From positions 5,229,143 through 5,293,142 of the forward strand of contig BROE01000028.1 of the NCBI GenBank assembly GCA_036571765.1: DNA of 64,000 nt. The letters run 5' to 3'. Position 1 is the first letter of the stretch; each line of letters starts with the position of its first letter. The DNA comes from Plecoglossus altivelis. Taxonomy: Eukaryota; Chordata; Actinopteri; Osmeriformes; Plecoglossidae. Below are positions 23,201-34,900 of this stretch, piece by piece. The translations under genes were made by a program, and so were the position numbers. Under the pieces are notes generated by a model. The model saw only the letters and a program-made list of their open reading frames with translations, was not told the origin of the DNA and ran no database searches.

Positions 23201-25513
23201 CCGGGTTCTTTCCTTTAAGTTTGTCATCTTGGGCAAGATGGCATTGGAAACCAGTTGCAGTGGCTGATTTATGGAATCCCCTAGTCAGGACTCCAATCTG
23301 CCCCCCTTTTGGCTGATTAATATTTTTTAAGCCAAAAAAGTGGTGGTTGATAGCCGTCTACAATTAGAGTGTCCCTGCTGTCTCGTTAGCCATGGCCTCG
23401 GAAGTAACCCAATGCATCTGGCATCAGGGTCCGACTGGATTCCCTTTTAACATTCGTTAAGTCAATACTACCCAACAGCTTCTTGATGAAGTGACATGAT
23501 TGTCTATCAATCTGGTGTTCTCATCCTGGGCTTGCCTGTAGTGATGGCCTTTCTTTCGGGAGGGTGAAAATGTGAGGGGAAAGCACTTTGTCACAAACAA
23601 CAATAGAGCAACAGAATCATATTACAATTTCAACACTACTTTTAAGTGTCATAAATTGGTGTCTGCATGACCACATTTTTGGGGTTGCTCGTTGCTCTTT
23701 TACCCAGGATTATATCCAGGTCATCAAACCACGGGAATTCATCCGCTCCAAATGAACCAGACTTTCTGAGAAAACGGACTATGGTCTGATTGAAATGGAC
23801 CAAACATGACAGGTATGAAAGCACCCTAAACATGAATGTAATTCATGTAATTCATGTGAATGTAATTTATTCACATTAAGGGTGTGTGTAGTCTCATATC
23901 CTGAAACAAAATGACAGATACAAGGTCACACTAGCTCAAAGAGGAACAGTGCATCCTCTATGGCTAGCACTAGCCTGGTGGCCTATTACACCTGTAAACC
24001 ATCACCCAAACACAGCCTAATTTAGTCAATGCAGTTGACGCTTCTTCCCCTCATTATAACCCCAAAGAGGTTCTACTTCAAGAACTGCAGTGAATTCAAG
24101 TAGATCAACCTGGGGATTCAGCAATACATTTTCACCTTGTTCAGGTCTGTAACCCGGAGCTCCTCCTCAACACAAGCTCCTTGGCATTCGTGCATTCAGA
24201 GCCGAGAAGTTGACCATGAATATGACAAAGACAAGGAATTGGAAACAAAAAGACTACCAGGGATGAGAGAAACAGATCTCAGTTCGCAATAGCCTGTTAA
24301 GTCATTGCTCCGCCAAGCAGAAGGATGGCCGACATGCCAGTGTGCCATCTGTGGTTCAACATCTACCCCCAGAAGCCCAGTCAGCTTGAAATGACCTGAT
24401 GGGAGATCCATGACCAAGCTGGGCCAAGATCCAGCGCACTTGGGCAGAGCATCACGGAACGAACCCAGACCAGAGCAGTAGAGCGCACTCACAATGAGGA
24501 ACAATTAGAACTAGCAATTATAACTAGCAACACAGTGTCAACAGCCCTGGGATTTATCAGGCCTCTTTGCACAAGGACCTGTAAAATCTGCGTCCCACAC
24601 ATCCCATACCCAACTGACTTTCAAGGACTTTGCAAAGCACGGTTCTAAAGATATGTATACCCATATTTCGTTTCCATGCAAGACTGCAGAATATTAGATT
24701 TGTATTTTCTTCTAGGGACTTCTTTATTAATCTGAGGTAAAACAGATAAACCGCGCTCCAATAGAGTTTAATCAGCTTGTTGCTATTTGATAAAATGTTA
24801 ATTAAAATAACAATTGTACTTGTATTTAAACTATGAATAGTAATCAAAATGTTAATACCTAACTTGCGAGGTAGGGTATAGCCTGTATAAATGCTTCATA
24901 TCAGTTTGAGAAGGTAATACAAATAGTTAATCTATAGGGAATTGTGTATGCTGTTCAAGGTTGTCCGACCTCTTCCAGGAAATCTGGTTGTTATTCTCCA
25001 CTGACCACTCATTTCATTCATACTTATTCATGATCATACTTACTTTTCTGAATGTCACATTTCCCTGTTGTTTCTTTCTTCAAACTGAAATTGTTTTGAA
25101 GTTGGCGATGAGGAAACATCTTTTTAGTTCATCTGTAAACTCAAATACAGAAAGTATTTGAATTCAAATGTAAACGATTTGCTTGGAAACACAAACACTT
25201 GAAGCAATTTAGAGACCAGTAATGACACTCAGTAATGTTTTTTTTTTGCATTTATTTTTGCTTGCTTTAGGTTTAACATTCAATGTAAGTCTTTGTTAAG
25301 CAATAAGAGAGGGAAAACTCTGCATATTGGTTCAGCATGAATGATGTTGCATATGGACATGCCTACATTACTGCAATTTATCTATATCGTATATTGTTTC
25401 AATCATGCATGCACTATATAATTATTTCCCATCATGTTGACGCAACTTAGTGTACAAGGCCATTATTTCATTGACGTCAAGTTTTATTCATACATATTCG
25501 AGTAGATAGAAAG

Positions 25514-25527
25514 GGTGTGTGTGTGTG

Positions 25528-25569
<42 letters not shown>

Positions 25570-25597
25570 TGAGTGAGTGAGTGAGTGAGTGAGTGTG
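25514..25597. repeat. (GT)n / (GAGT)n compound microsatellite
   Basis: A GT array of about 50 bp passes directly into about eight GTGA/GAGT tetranucleotide copies. Compound arrays of this sort arise by point change followed by slippage. Confidence 0.95.
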
Positions 25598-27009
25598 AAG
25601 AATACAGTATGAAAAACAGTATGAAAAAAAGGAATTCCGTTATAATGGGTTTTTTTTCTTTGCACTCAGTTTCAAAAGACTTCCACTTCCCCAAGACCTG
25701 GATACATTTGTTTGAACTTCTCTCCCTGTAGTCACACAGAACATGTGATTGTTTCTAGGATTGGCTCACATGCTAGGAACGATGTAAATAGTGACACACA
25801 GTTCAAAGAAGCAGTTCCTGTTCTGGTGAAAGTTAGTACAGAGGTGTCATCAGCAATAATCTAGGGTGGTTCAAAGCACATATATTGGTGATGTCCGTTC
25901 ATTTTCAAAGGCAGCCATTGGCTTTGATCTAGAACACTTAACATGTATGTGGTCTCTTCTGGCAAGAAAGAGGGAGGTTCTGTCTAATGATGCATGGGAA
26001 AGACTTCAGGGGATATTCACCTCCCCGATGTGATACTGTTGATATGAAACGATGGACAGCACAACGAACATATTACACAATTCGTTGACAAAATGAAGTA
26101 ACTTGATATGAAGTAATAAAACCGGACTGAAATTACAACACTTTATTGTGCATAAAATGTGCAAAAAATGACACATATCATTCTAAATTTCTGTTGTCAG
26201 TCTGCATTTGTTCATCCCTCCTCAAAGGAGGGATATTCGAATAATGATCTTTTGTTAAGCTTCTGTCACATCAAGAGATCGGTGTCATTACACCATTGAT
26301 GGCTAAAGGCGCATGCCTGAGTTTACCATTCCTCACAGCAAACAATCCCACCGGTGGTGTTATGGATTTAGAGAAAAAATGGCAGAGAGGGAAATTCACA
26401 TAAAGCCTATATGAAGGACATGTCCCTGTGAACATATCCCCAGAACATTTCCTAACCAAATTGCAAATCTGTTTTGTTATTATAAACTGTTTGGTCTCAT
26501 ACACAATGAATATAAATGTATTTGAAGCTTAATTCTGTTCGTCAATTATGTATTTTCAGCAATCAAAATCCAATGTGAGATTGAACTTATTTTCTGATTT
26601 GAATACTAACATTTCTACAAGTGATGTAACTTTCAATCCCTACTCCAATCCTAACATTACATTTCCTAAAAGCCTCAGAGACATACATTAGATGAGAAAG
26701 TAAAATAATTATGTCATAGATAGATCTATATTTAGTTGTAGTAAAAAGGACAGAGATCTCTAGGGAGATAGAGATCATCTCGTCAATATGCCAGAACTTA
26801 ATCAGATCCTTTAGACCGGCAATGTGGTTTTGACAAATCCAAATTAAACTGAAATTATATTTCCAAACGAATTAACCACTTTGTTTAAGACAATGAGATG
26901 CCTGTTCATAGTGTCAGTATCACCAATCGCATGTGCTTCAAGTTCTACAAGGATATTTGGGCAATTCTAGTGATGAAGTGACCGTCTCATTGCAAGAGGA
27001 CTGCTTGTT

Positions 27010-27102
27010 ACAGTTGCTTGCCGGCACAGCAAAACAGTGAACTAAGACAGTGAGCTAAGACTCACAGTTGCTTTCCGGCACAACAAAACAGTGAGCTAAC
27101 AC
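27010..27102. repeat. Tandem duplication, period 53 bp
   Basis: A 40-bp block beginning CAGTTGCTTGCCGGCACAGC at about 27010 recurs at about 27063 as CAGTTGCTTTCCGGCACAAC with few differences. No coding or regulatory identity is apparent. Confidence 0.85.
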
Positions 27103-28117
27103 TCTCCTTCTGGCTCATATTTCACCTCTCCACTACTGTGTGCATCACTTCACTGGCGACATTGGCAAGTTTCCGGCGCTCCATGTGTGAAGAGATCCAC
27201 AGGGATGTGTCACTCACTGGTCGGCCGTGTTCATTTGAATTGCTTTGACATTTGTGAATAGCGAAAAGAGAAGGGTGCCTCATTTGTGCGGCACCAAGGG
27301 GACTGGAGGGGGAGGCTGAGAGACTCGACTTGTCCTTGAGTTCATATCTTTATTTGAGTCTTTAGATTCTCTTCCCTGTGGGCGACTGATCAAAAGGTTT
27401 AATATGGATCCAAATTGTATAGATTTTGAAATCTCATGCCATGGTCAGATAGTCCAATTTACATTTGTGATGGGTTTCAAAGCAACACTGAATTGGACCA
27501 CCATGCTCCAGATAAAAAACTTTTCAAGACTGCCATATTTGGATTCCCAAAATTGTAAATGGAACTTCGTCCAGAATTGTAGGCCAATGTAGTAGGCTAG
27601 TCAAGTAAAGAACATGTGCAATGGCTACAAGTGTTTTGATTTGAGACAGAACAATTCCAATCTGAATAGTCAGAGACATTGTCTGACCTAAAACAATTGA
27701 AAACAAACAAATATAGCCATATATTCTTCACAAATACAGCGTATGTTAGGTATGTTATGGATCGTGTGTTACAAAATCAGAAAAAAGGCTCAAAGTCAGA
27801 AAGATAACAAAATTAAAGAATTTTCAAAGTTCGTCTTTGGATGTGTGCTTTTTGAAATTCTCCTTTTTGGAGGCAGATATTAAATCTGGCTTTGGTTTGC
27901 TGAAGTTAGGAAAGTGTTTAATAAATGCATATGTACTACATGATACAAATACAGTTTTCATTTGACCAATTTCAACATTTATAAAATTTTGTTGCTGAAA
28001 TATGCCTTGAATCCACCTTTCTGCTGGGATCAGAATTATCTTGATTTTTTGATCAAAGGTATCCCAATGCTACTTAAAGTTTTTGTACAATATTTATTAA
28101 AGGTTTGATCCAGATCA

Positions 28118-28925
28118 AAACCCAAAACCCATTAAGAAAGCTCAGCAGAGGATGTAGTTCTTGTGGCAGCTGAAGAAATTCAACCTGCCGAAGACAATGA
28201 TGGTGCAATTCTGTGCTGCTATTATCGAGTCCATCCTTACCTCCTCCATCACCGTCTGGTACGCTGCTGCCACTGGCAAGGACAAGAGCAGACTGCAGCG
28301 TATCATCCGTGTCGCCGAGAAGGTGATAGGCTGCAACCTGCCATCCCTCGAGGACCTGCACACCTTGAGGTCCTTGAGGCGAGTGAGGAAGATTGTGGCC
28401 GACTCCTCCAACCCTGGACACTCTGTGCTACAGCTGCTCCCCTCTGGCAGGAGGCTGCAGTCCATCAGGACCAAAACCTCTCGCCACAGGAACAGCTTCT
28501 ACCACTCTGTTATTGCCCTCGTCAACAGGGTCGAGGACTCAATATGACATTGCCACAAACTACCAACACCCCCACACCTACATTCCGGAATCCTACTGTA
28601 CTCTGTACAAGCGACTTTAGCACATGACAACTTAAAATGTACCACTGTGATTTTGCACCACTGTTTGCGCTACTGTGTATATACCCCTCCCCCTGTACTA
28701 TACATATATATATATATATATATATTTCACTTACTATAGTTATATTCCCCCCATCTGTACAACTAGTGCCCACTTTTATCTTATTTGTATTTTATCTTAT
28801 ATTTTTATTATATTTTTCTACCCTTATTATTTTCCATATATGTTATACAGTATGTTTTCACTTTCCCGCCACAGTAAATTCTGTGTTTGTATATCTTGCA
28901 TAGCGAATTAAACTGATTCTGATTC
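28118..28925 (+). mobile_element. 5'-truncated non-LTR retrotransposon (L2/Rex-like)
   Basis: The C-terminal end of a LINE reverse transcriptase ORF, open from 28161 to a TGA at 28547: LKKFNLPKTMMVQFCAAIIE, SILTSSITVWYAAATGKDKS, RIIRVAEKVIGCNLPSLEDL, then the GHSVLQLLPSGRRL block and a terminal NSFYHSVIALVNRVEDSI. Just upstream, QQRM is followed by a TAG where a continuous frame is expected. The 3' tail contains a TA run (28705-28727), and CACAGTAAATTCTGTG...TTGTATATCTTGCAT, which recurs at 54018-54050. It ends in a short CTGATT tandem. It is related to, but a different copy from, the fragment at 19728. Confidence 0.85.
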
Positions 28926-30658
28926 AGACTGGGTTACGTGGTTCAATCCAATTTCAGAATCTTAAAAAAATATATCTTTTATTTTGAACAACCCATTTTT
29001 AGATTGGATCCAATCCAGGAGCCAAAATCCTAACAGATAATTTCTGAAAAACTGGTGGTCACTGGTGTCACCGAAGCATTTTGTTCCTTCTTTCTCACTT
29101 TTAGTTGGTTTTATTCAGACCAAACGGCATGGTGATTCTGAAAACAGATGTTTCACTAATAATCATCTTAACGGTCACTGTGGCTAAGGTTTTGTCATTG
29201 AACCACATCACACCAAGGTGTAACAATTGGCTTGTTTACTTGCAAGAATGTAATTTAATGCAACCAGTAGAGATCTCATCATTCCAGATTTAAGCTACGA
29301 CAGGAGATGAAAATGTAGGACTGGAAAACTGAACAGATGATTCGATATGGACCCTCCATCTCACACAAGCTTGGCAACTTGAGAGGGTAATGGAGATTCA
29401 ATCCTGCCTAAAAGCTTTCTTATTATTTCCTGCTTTTTTCAGCGCTTGACAGGGAGTTACCTTCATGTTTTCTTGCATCATTGTGGTAACATTTTATGAA
29501 CAGAAGGACAAAGCCATAAGAAGGAAATATACACACATGTACACACAAATATATATACCATACCTACCCATTCACAAGTCAGACAGTAGAACAAGGTAAT
29601 CTTGCAGAGATAAAGAAGAAGAAAGAAAACGTATCCAGCACCTACATGGTTTTTAAAGACAAGATGTTTTACTTCATCAATAATCTTGATCTGGACACCT
29701 ATCAACAATTTCCCATCAGTTTAATCCCTCTATCCATAATTGCTAAGCAACTGTTTCTTTTTTTGTTTTAATATGAATGGTGTTGCTGGTAATGTCAGTG
29801 TTTCTCTGTGTTAAACGATTTTCTGTCTTACTGATTCCTGTGAAATTCCGCTTATGAGAAGGTGTAAATGGAATATGGGCATTCAATAAGTCCTCTCATA
29901 GCCTGTACAGACAGCTGTATGCAACATAGGGTGAGCAGACGCATTGTTGCTAATCCCTCTTTGAAGTGGTGATGGTGAGGTGTCTAAAAAGTTTCACTTT
30001 CAGTCTTCTTTTAAAGACTTGGCCTTTGTATAGATAGTTTATAATTAGCAACAGTAGGATTACAATGTATTCCGCATTTCATCAGTTGCACTCAATTAGA
30101 GAGCTTGAACATAAATTACGTTGACCAATGAAAAATACTAAGTTCATCCCCCAAAATTTAAATGTTCATTAAGCAACTCATATGGAAAGAAAACTGTCAA
30201 CACTATACATTTGGGTTGCCATAGCTCCCAAACTACAAATCAATAGGTTCAATAACAACATTATAGCTACATATCAACTCCTATTTAGTACATAACTGTT
30301 TCACAATACGAGTTATAGTACAGATGCAAGAGGTCAAGTGCTGCTTTATGATAACCACACTCCCTGTTCTCCATAGTGTGCCTTCTTACACTTTTCTAAT
30401 AATAACCCATAACCATGAACGTCAAAAAAATTGTTACAAAGAAACATTCACTAGTTAGTATGTGTGCCAAATATTAATGGTGAAATGAATTTAAACAATT
30501 ATATGAAAGATTTTCGTGTATGAACCTATATTAAATTCGAATCAATTTCATGTATGTTCATAATTGGGCTACACTTGTGTAGCTCTGCTCTCTCAGTTGG
30601 AGATTCCACACTACCCCCCAGCCAGTTCTCTGCCCCTATATAGGGCTCCAAAGACTAA
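28926..30658. other. Non-coding stretch
   Basis: No supportable exon. A TATA-like CTATATAGGG at 30636-30645 lies just before the broken reading frame described next. Confidence 0.5.
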
Positions 30659-31977
30659 GGGGATGCCTATGTGGCCTCAAGGATAAAAGTGGATCCTAAC
30701 ATCATTGTTGTTGACTCCTCTTCAGATGAAGACAGCTCTGACGATGAGCCTTCAGACAAGACCTTGTCCATGCATTTGTTGGCTGACAACACAGCCTCCT
30801 GTGCTAGTTTCAAGCCTGCAGGGTTTCATCAGGAGTCCAGCAGCCACATCAAGGCCTCTAGCTGTCCTTCACAACCGATAGACCCAGCTGCCCCTGCTTA
30901 CCTTGGGACAAGCACTTCCAACTGCCCCCCACAGCCAGCTGCCATAGCTCTTCTGGCCAACTCTGGCCTCCCTGGACATAAAATCTCCAGCGGTCCTGGA
31001 TACAGCAGCTCAAGCTATCTTGGGCAGAGTGTCAATACCTGCACTCCACAGCCACCTGATGGCTAGATGGACCATGGCTTGAACTACCATGTGAACACTC
31101 CACAACTGGCTAACACGTCAAACAGCTTTTGGAGCAATATGACCACCTCCCTTCCACTTGTCTCCAGCTCTCTACATCCCAATGATTTAGAGTTGACCTC
31201 TCCTCCAGCCAGCATGAAGATCACTAATATGTTAGATGAAGTGGAGGACATGGAGGTAGAGTATAATGACAGCAGTACACAGGCAGCTGCAACCCTCTCA
31301 CAAGCTATTACTGCTCTGCAGACCACCTTCCACCAAGGACCTTTTGCCAACACCAGCTTTGACCTGAAGCCCCAGTCCATAGCAGCTTTGGACCCAGCAA
31401 TAGCTACAATACCTGCCCGAGCACCATGATTGTGTCCAATGCTAGCGCTTACTACTGTAACGAGCCTAGCATGCCCATCTGCCCTCCACAGAAGGCTGAC
31501 ATGTACCCTAATCATAGCTTTGGGATGAACCTTGGTTCAAGCATTGTTGGCAACGACCACAGTCCTGGTAAGTCCATCTGCTCATCACAGCCTACTGATG
31601 CCTACAAGGGCTCTTGTCTGCAGCAGGGCCCACAGCAGCTGCATCCATCACTGCTCAACAGACCACCCTCCACCATAGATCTCTTGCCAGCACCAGCCAT
31701 GACCTGTCAGCTCCGGTCCACAGCAACTCTGGGCCTAGCTACAGCCTCAATGTTCAGGCTCTGGTCTGTTGCTCTGGCTCCAGCATCGGAAACTGTGTTT
31801 GTGGATCCATCCAGCTCCATGCGCCCCCCAGCTGCAAAGTTCTGGGGGGGCTTCCATAACCACTCTGAAGCCGAGAACAAAAAAAAAGGATGTGGGATGC
31901 TACAAAGGACCACTATGGCCAAGCAGAGGACGAGCCCAACCGCAAGAAGAGGAGGATCAAGGTCAAGGTGAATCGTC
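30659..31977 (+). pseudogene. Decayed serine/proline-rich gene of unknown identity
   Basis: A coding-like stretch far longer than chance, broken several times. One frame runs from about 30659 (no in-frame ATG at its start) through an acidic serine block (VVDSSSDEDSSDDEPSDKT) to a TAG at 31064-31066. The same frame continues from 31067 to a TGA at 31427-31429. Coding-like sequence then shifts frame (YCNEPSMPICPPQKAD), shifts again near 31610 (TAQQTTLHHRSLASTSHDL), and again at a G run near 31843-31849 and an A run near 31880-31888. It ends in a basic tail, DEPNRKKRRIKVKVNRPRW, with TGA at 31975-31977. C-P-x-Q-P motifs recur (NCPPQP, TCTPQP, ICPPQK, ICSSQP). The TALQTTFHQGPFANTSFDL and TAQQTTLHHRSLASTSHDL blocks are clear internal repeats. 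No known family was recognised. A real spliced gene with unrecognised introns is the main alternative. Confidence 0.6.
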
Positions 31978-34900
31978 CTCGTTGGTGAGGGTGTGCTGAG
32001 ATAATGTTGTCTCTTTCCTTTATTTGAGGAAGCGAACATTCTGAGAGGAATCTGTCACCAACATTTTCACTTTGTATCCAGTGCAATATAAAATACTGTA
32101 TGTATTTCCACTGTTGCACTTGGAGTCCTTGATTGGAATGCGCTAACAAAGAAAATCGCCAAGCATGAACAGTGTACAATTTTCAATCAAGTCTGAAACA
32201 AGGCCCCAATTGAATTTCAGGGATAATTACCTGAACCATTGCCGCTGCTATTGTTATGGTTGTCACCAGTCACTTTATCTGCAATTGCATACAAGTGTGT
32301 GTCTGAAATATCAGAGGATGAATAGAACATGTCTTGTTCAAGACACACTGTATATTCAACACGTTACTGTAAATGTAGCCCAGATCTGACAGGATCAGCC
32401 TCGCAGACAGATGCGTTAGTGCCATACATTTCTTACCAGGGTTTGTTAGGGTAATTACAGCTTTCAGCCGTGACTGTAAAATCCATTCTCTTTTCTACCC
32501 GTGTAAAACCAAAATGAGAATCTGAATTGAATCATCACCCTGAAATGTGTTGCCGTTTATCAATGACATTTTGCATGTTCTACTCGAGCCCTGTTTTTCA
32601 TTTGAATGTTCCAATGTTTCATAAGAAAAATTCAGACCCATACGATGCCACTATGGGTGATTGTCCTGATAATAGGCCAAAGACACAGATATAGCCGATC
32701 TTCTAATCCTTTAAACCTAAAAAAAAAAATGTTGTGGCTGTCCATTGATATGCTCACAGGTAGGGAGGGTAGAACTTCTGGCATAGCACATATGTTCAAT
32801 GGCAATGTAATAACTCTCCTCAACCAGAATCATCTCAAATTGTACTTGAAAAAACACACACAACCTCCAACCTCAGTCACACACCCATAGATCATGGTGT
32901 GCAGTTTGCCAGAGCACTTTGGCCTTGAACACTAGCAATTACTCATCTCCACACCAACCAGACATGGCTTTACTGACAAGGTTGTTAGATCTAGGACCTG
33001 GCATGAACTCACTCTTTGTCTTGACCTCTGTCTTGGTCTTCCAATTTCCTTCCACATGCTGGGCATGTGACTAGAAATAAGACAAGACAACGGGTCATTT
33101 GAATCAAGAAAGTTGATGTGAGATCACTCTCCTTCTCTGAGAGGCACACTCCTGAGTGTAGAATTTAAAAGAATGAAATTTGGACCCACAAAAGCACCAT
33201 AAATATCTTTGGCACATGAAAAAGGGTATCATTGGTCAGTTAAGTGTCTTTCAAATGTCATTGCCATCCCAAGAAGAGAGAAATGTATTTTTGTCACAGG
33301 ATATCATCATTCACACGAGGACTGCCAAAACATACAGCAATGGGATTTGGCCACAGAAATGATAGGGGTCCTCTCTGAAGGAATATATTTTTTGAAAAAA
33401 GTTATTTGACTGATGACAAAAAAGGGAGAAAAAAAACTCAAAATATTTGAATAAGGTCGACAAACAATCAGAACAGCTTTAAAGCTTCTTGGAACAAAAC
33501 TTTTCCCCAAAAAATTCACCCCTACTTGGTGTTCTTATAATGGAAAACGTTGCTGTTTTCACAGAAAACACTGACACTAAGGTTCGGTATCTCCCACTGG
33601 TGTTCAGTTGAGACTGCAAAGGCCATAGCTCCCCATTCCCATCATCTTCATGCTCATCAAACCATCTAGTGACTCCCTCATACCTCGAAGAAAGGGGCAT
33701 TGTCATCCTGGCAAACACCGCTCCCATCAGAATGGAAAAACGTAATCATAATATAACGGTGACCCTTCCAAATAACTTTGCTTTGGTTTGCTGTGACCCG
33801 AACCATGCCTTGAAATTGCATTGAGCCAAGACTTTAAGCCTGCACAATACCATACTCTTGGTACATGTCACATGGTCATCATATGTCTCCTTTTGACTGC
33901 AGTCTGCAGACTCCAGTCTGTTACGTTTGCATTTCCAATCAATTACAATGTCGTTCTTCTGCCACCTGTACCCTGATGATGATCTCTATTTCAAAGTCAC
34001 TTAGATCTTCCTCTTTTACCGATTCAAAATCAAGACAAATTTCTCAAATTGTGTTTTGTATAGGCCCCAGATCATGGCAAGATGTCAACTGCTCCATTGT
34101 AACATGCCTTAAACCTATACAGAATAATCTAAATGCAAACCTAGTATGTATAGTATGTATGTACACATTTCATACTCAACCCTTTGTTCCTAACTAAACA
34201 GCGGAACACTGACCCTTACCGAATGAGAAGACTCTTGCCCTTTTTTTCCACAAACCCAAACTCGCTTGGCTCATGTTCCGCTCAACATTCATAAAATTCA
34301 AATGACATTCATGAAATAGCCCTCAATCTACGCAGTAGTTTCCATATCTCACAAAGACACAAGTCCAGTTATCCATCCACCCATCCGTTTATCCTTTGTC
34401 CATATTGAAAGGCTTGCCATGTCCAGACGTCAAATGGCATTGCTCATTGGCTCATATCCTAAGCTAATAACACCAAAGACCACCTGTCTGTTCTCGCAAC
34501 AGCAACAGACACTGTTGCTGCACGACCACAGGAAATAAACACGGATGCCAAGGCCGGTAACTGCTGAAAGCATCGAGTGACATCTGCATTGATAGACAAC
34601 TTCCAGGAATCACAGCCATGAATTTAATTGTCGTTTCCGATCCGTAACATCAGTACATTTAGAGCAGTCAATGGGGAATGGGCCAGGTCAATTACCAAAT
34701 AATTATTGTATTGTTGAGTTCAGTGACGCACCCTGATGAGTTTGACATTTTGGCTACTAAAAATGTTCTCTTGCTGCAAGGCTTCACTTGTGTTCCTCTT
34801 TTCTGGGGTTTTGACTGACAGGAAATAAATACAGATACATAACGCTCCCTGCTTTGAACACTGCACCCAATAATGGCCACATGGCCCTCTTCCCCCCTGG

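Larger units (their letters stand above)
22272..28117. other. Non-coding stretch
   Basis: No coding exon could be supported on either strand. Simple repeats occur at 23153-23200 and 25514-25597 and a short tandem duplication at 27010-27102. The remainder is AT-rich and unremarkable. Confidence 0.55.

Noticed and set aside
28142..28474. Minus-strand frames opposite the LINE fragment at 28118.
   Set aside because: They are antisense to the reverse transcriptase remnant; the conserved protein is on the plus strand.
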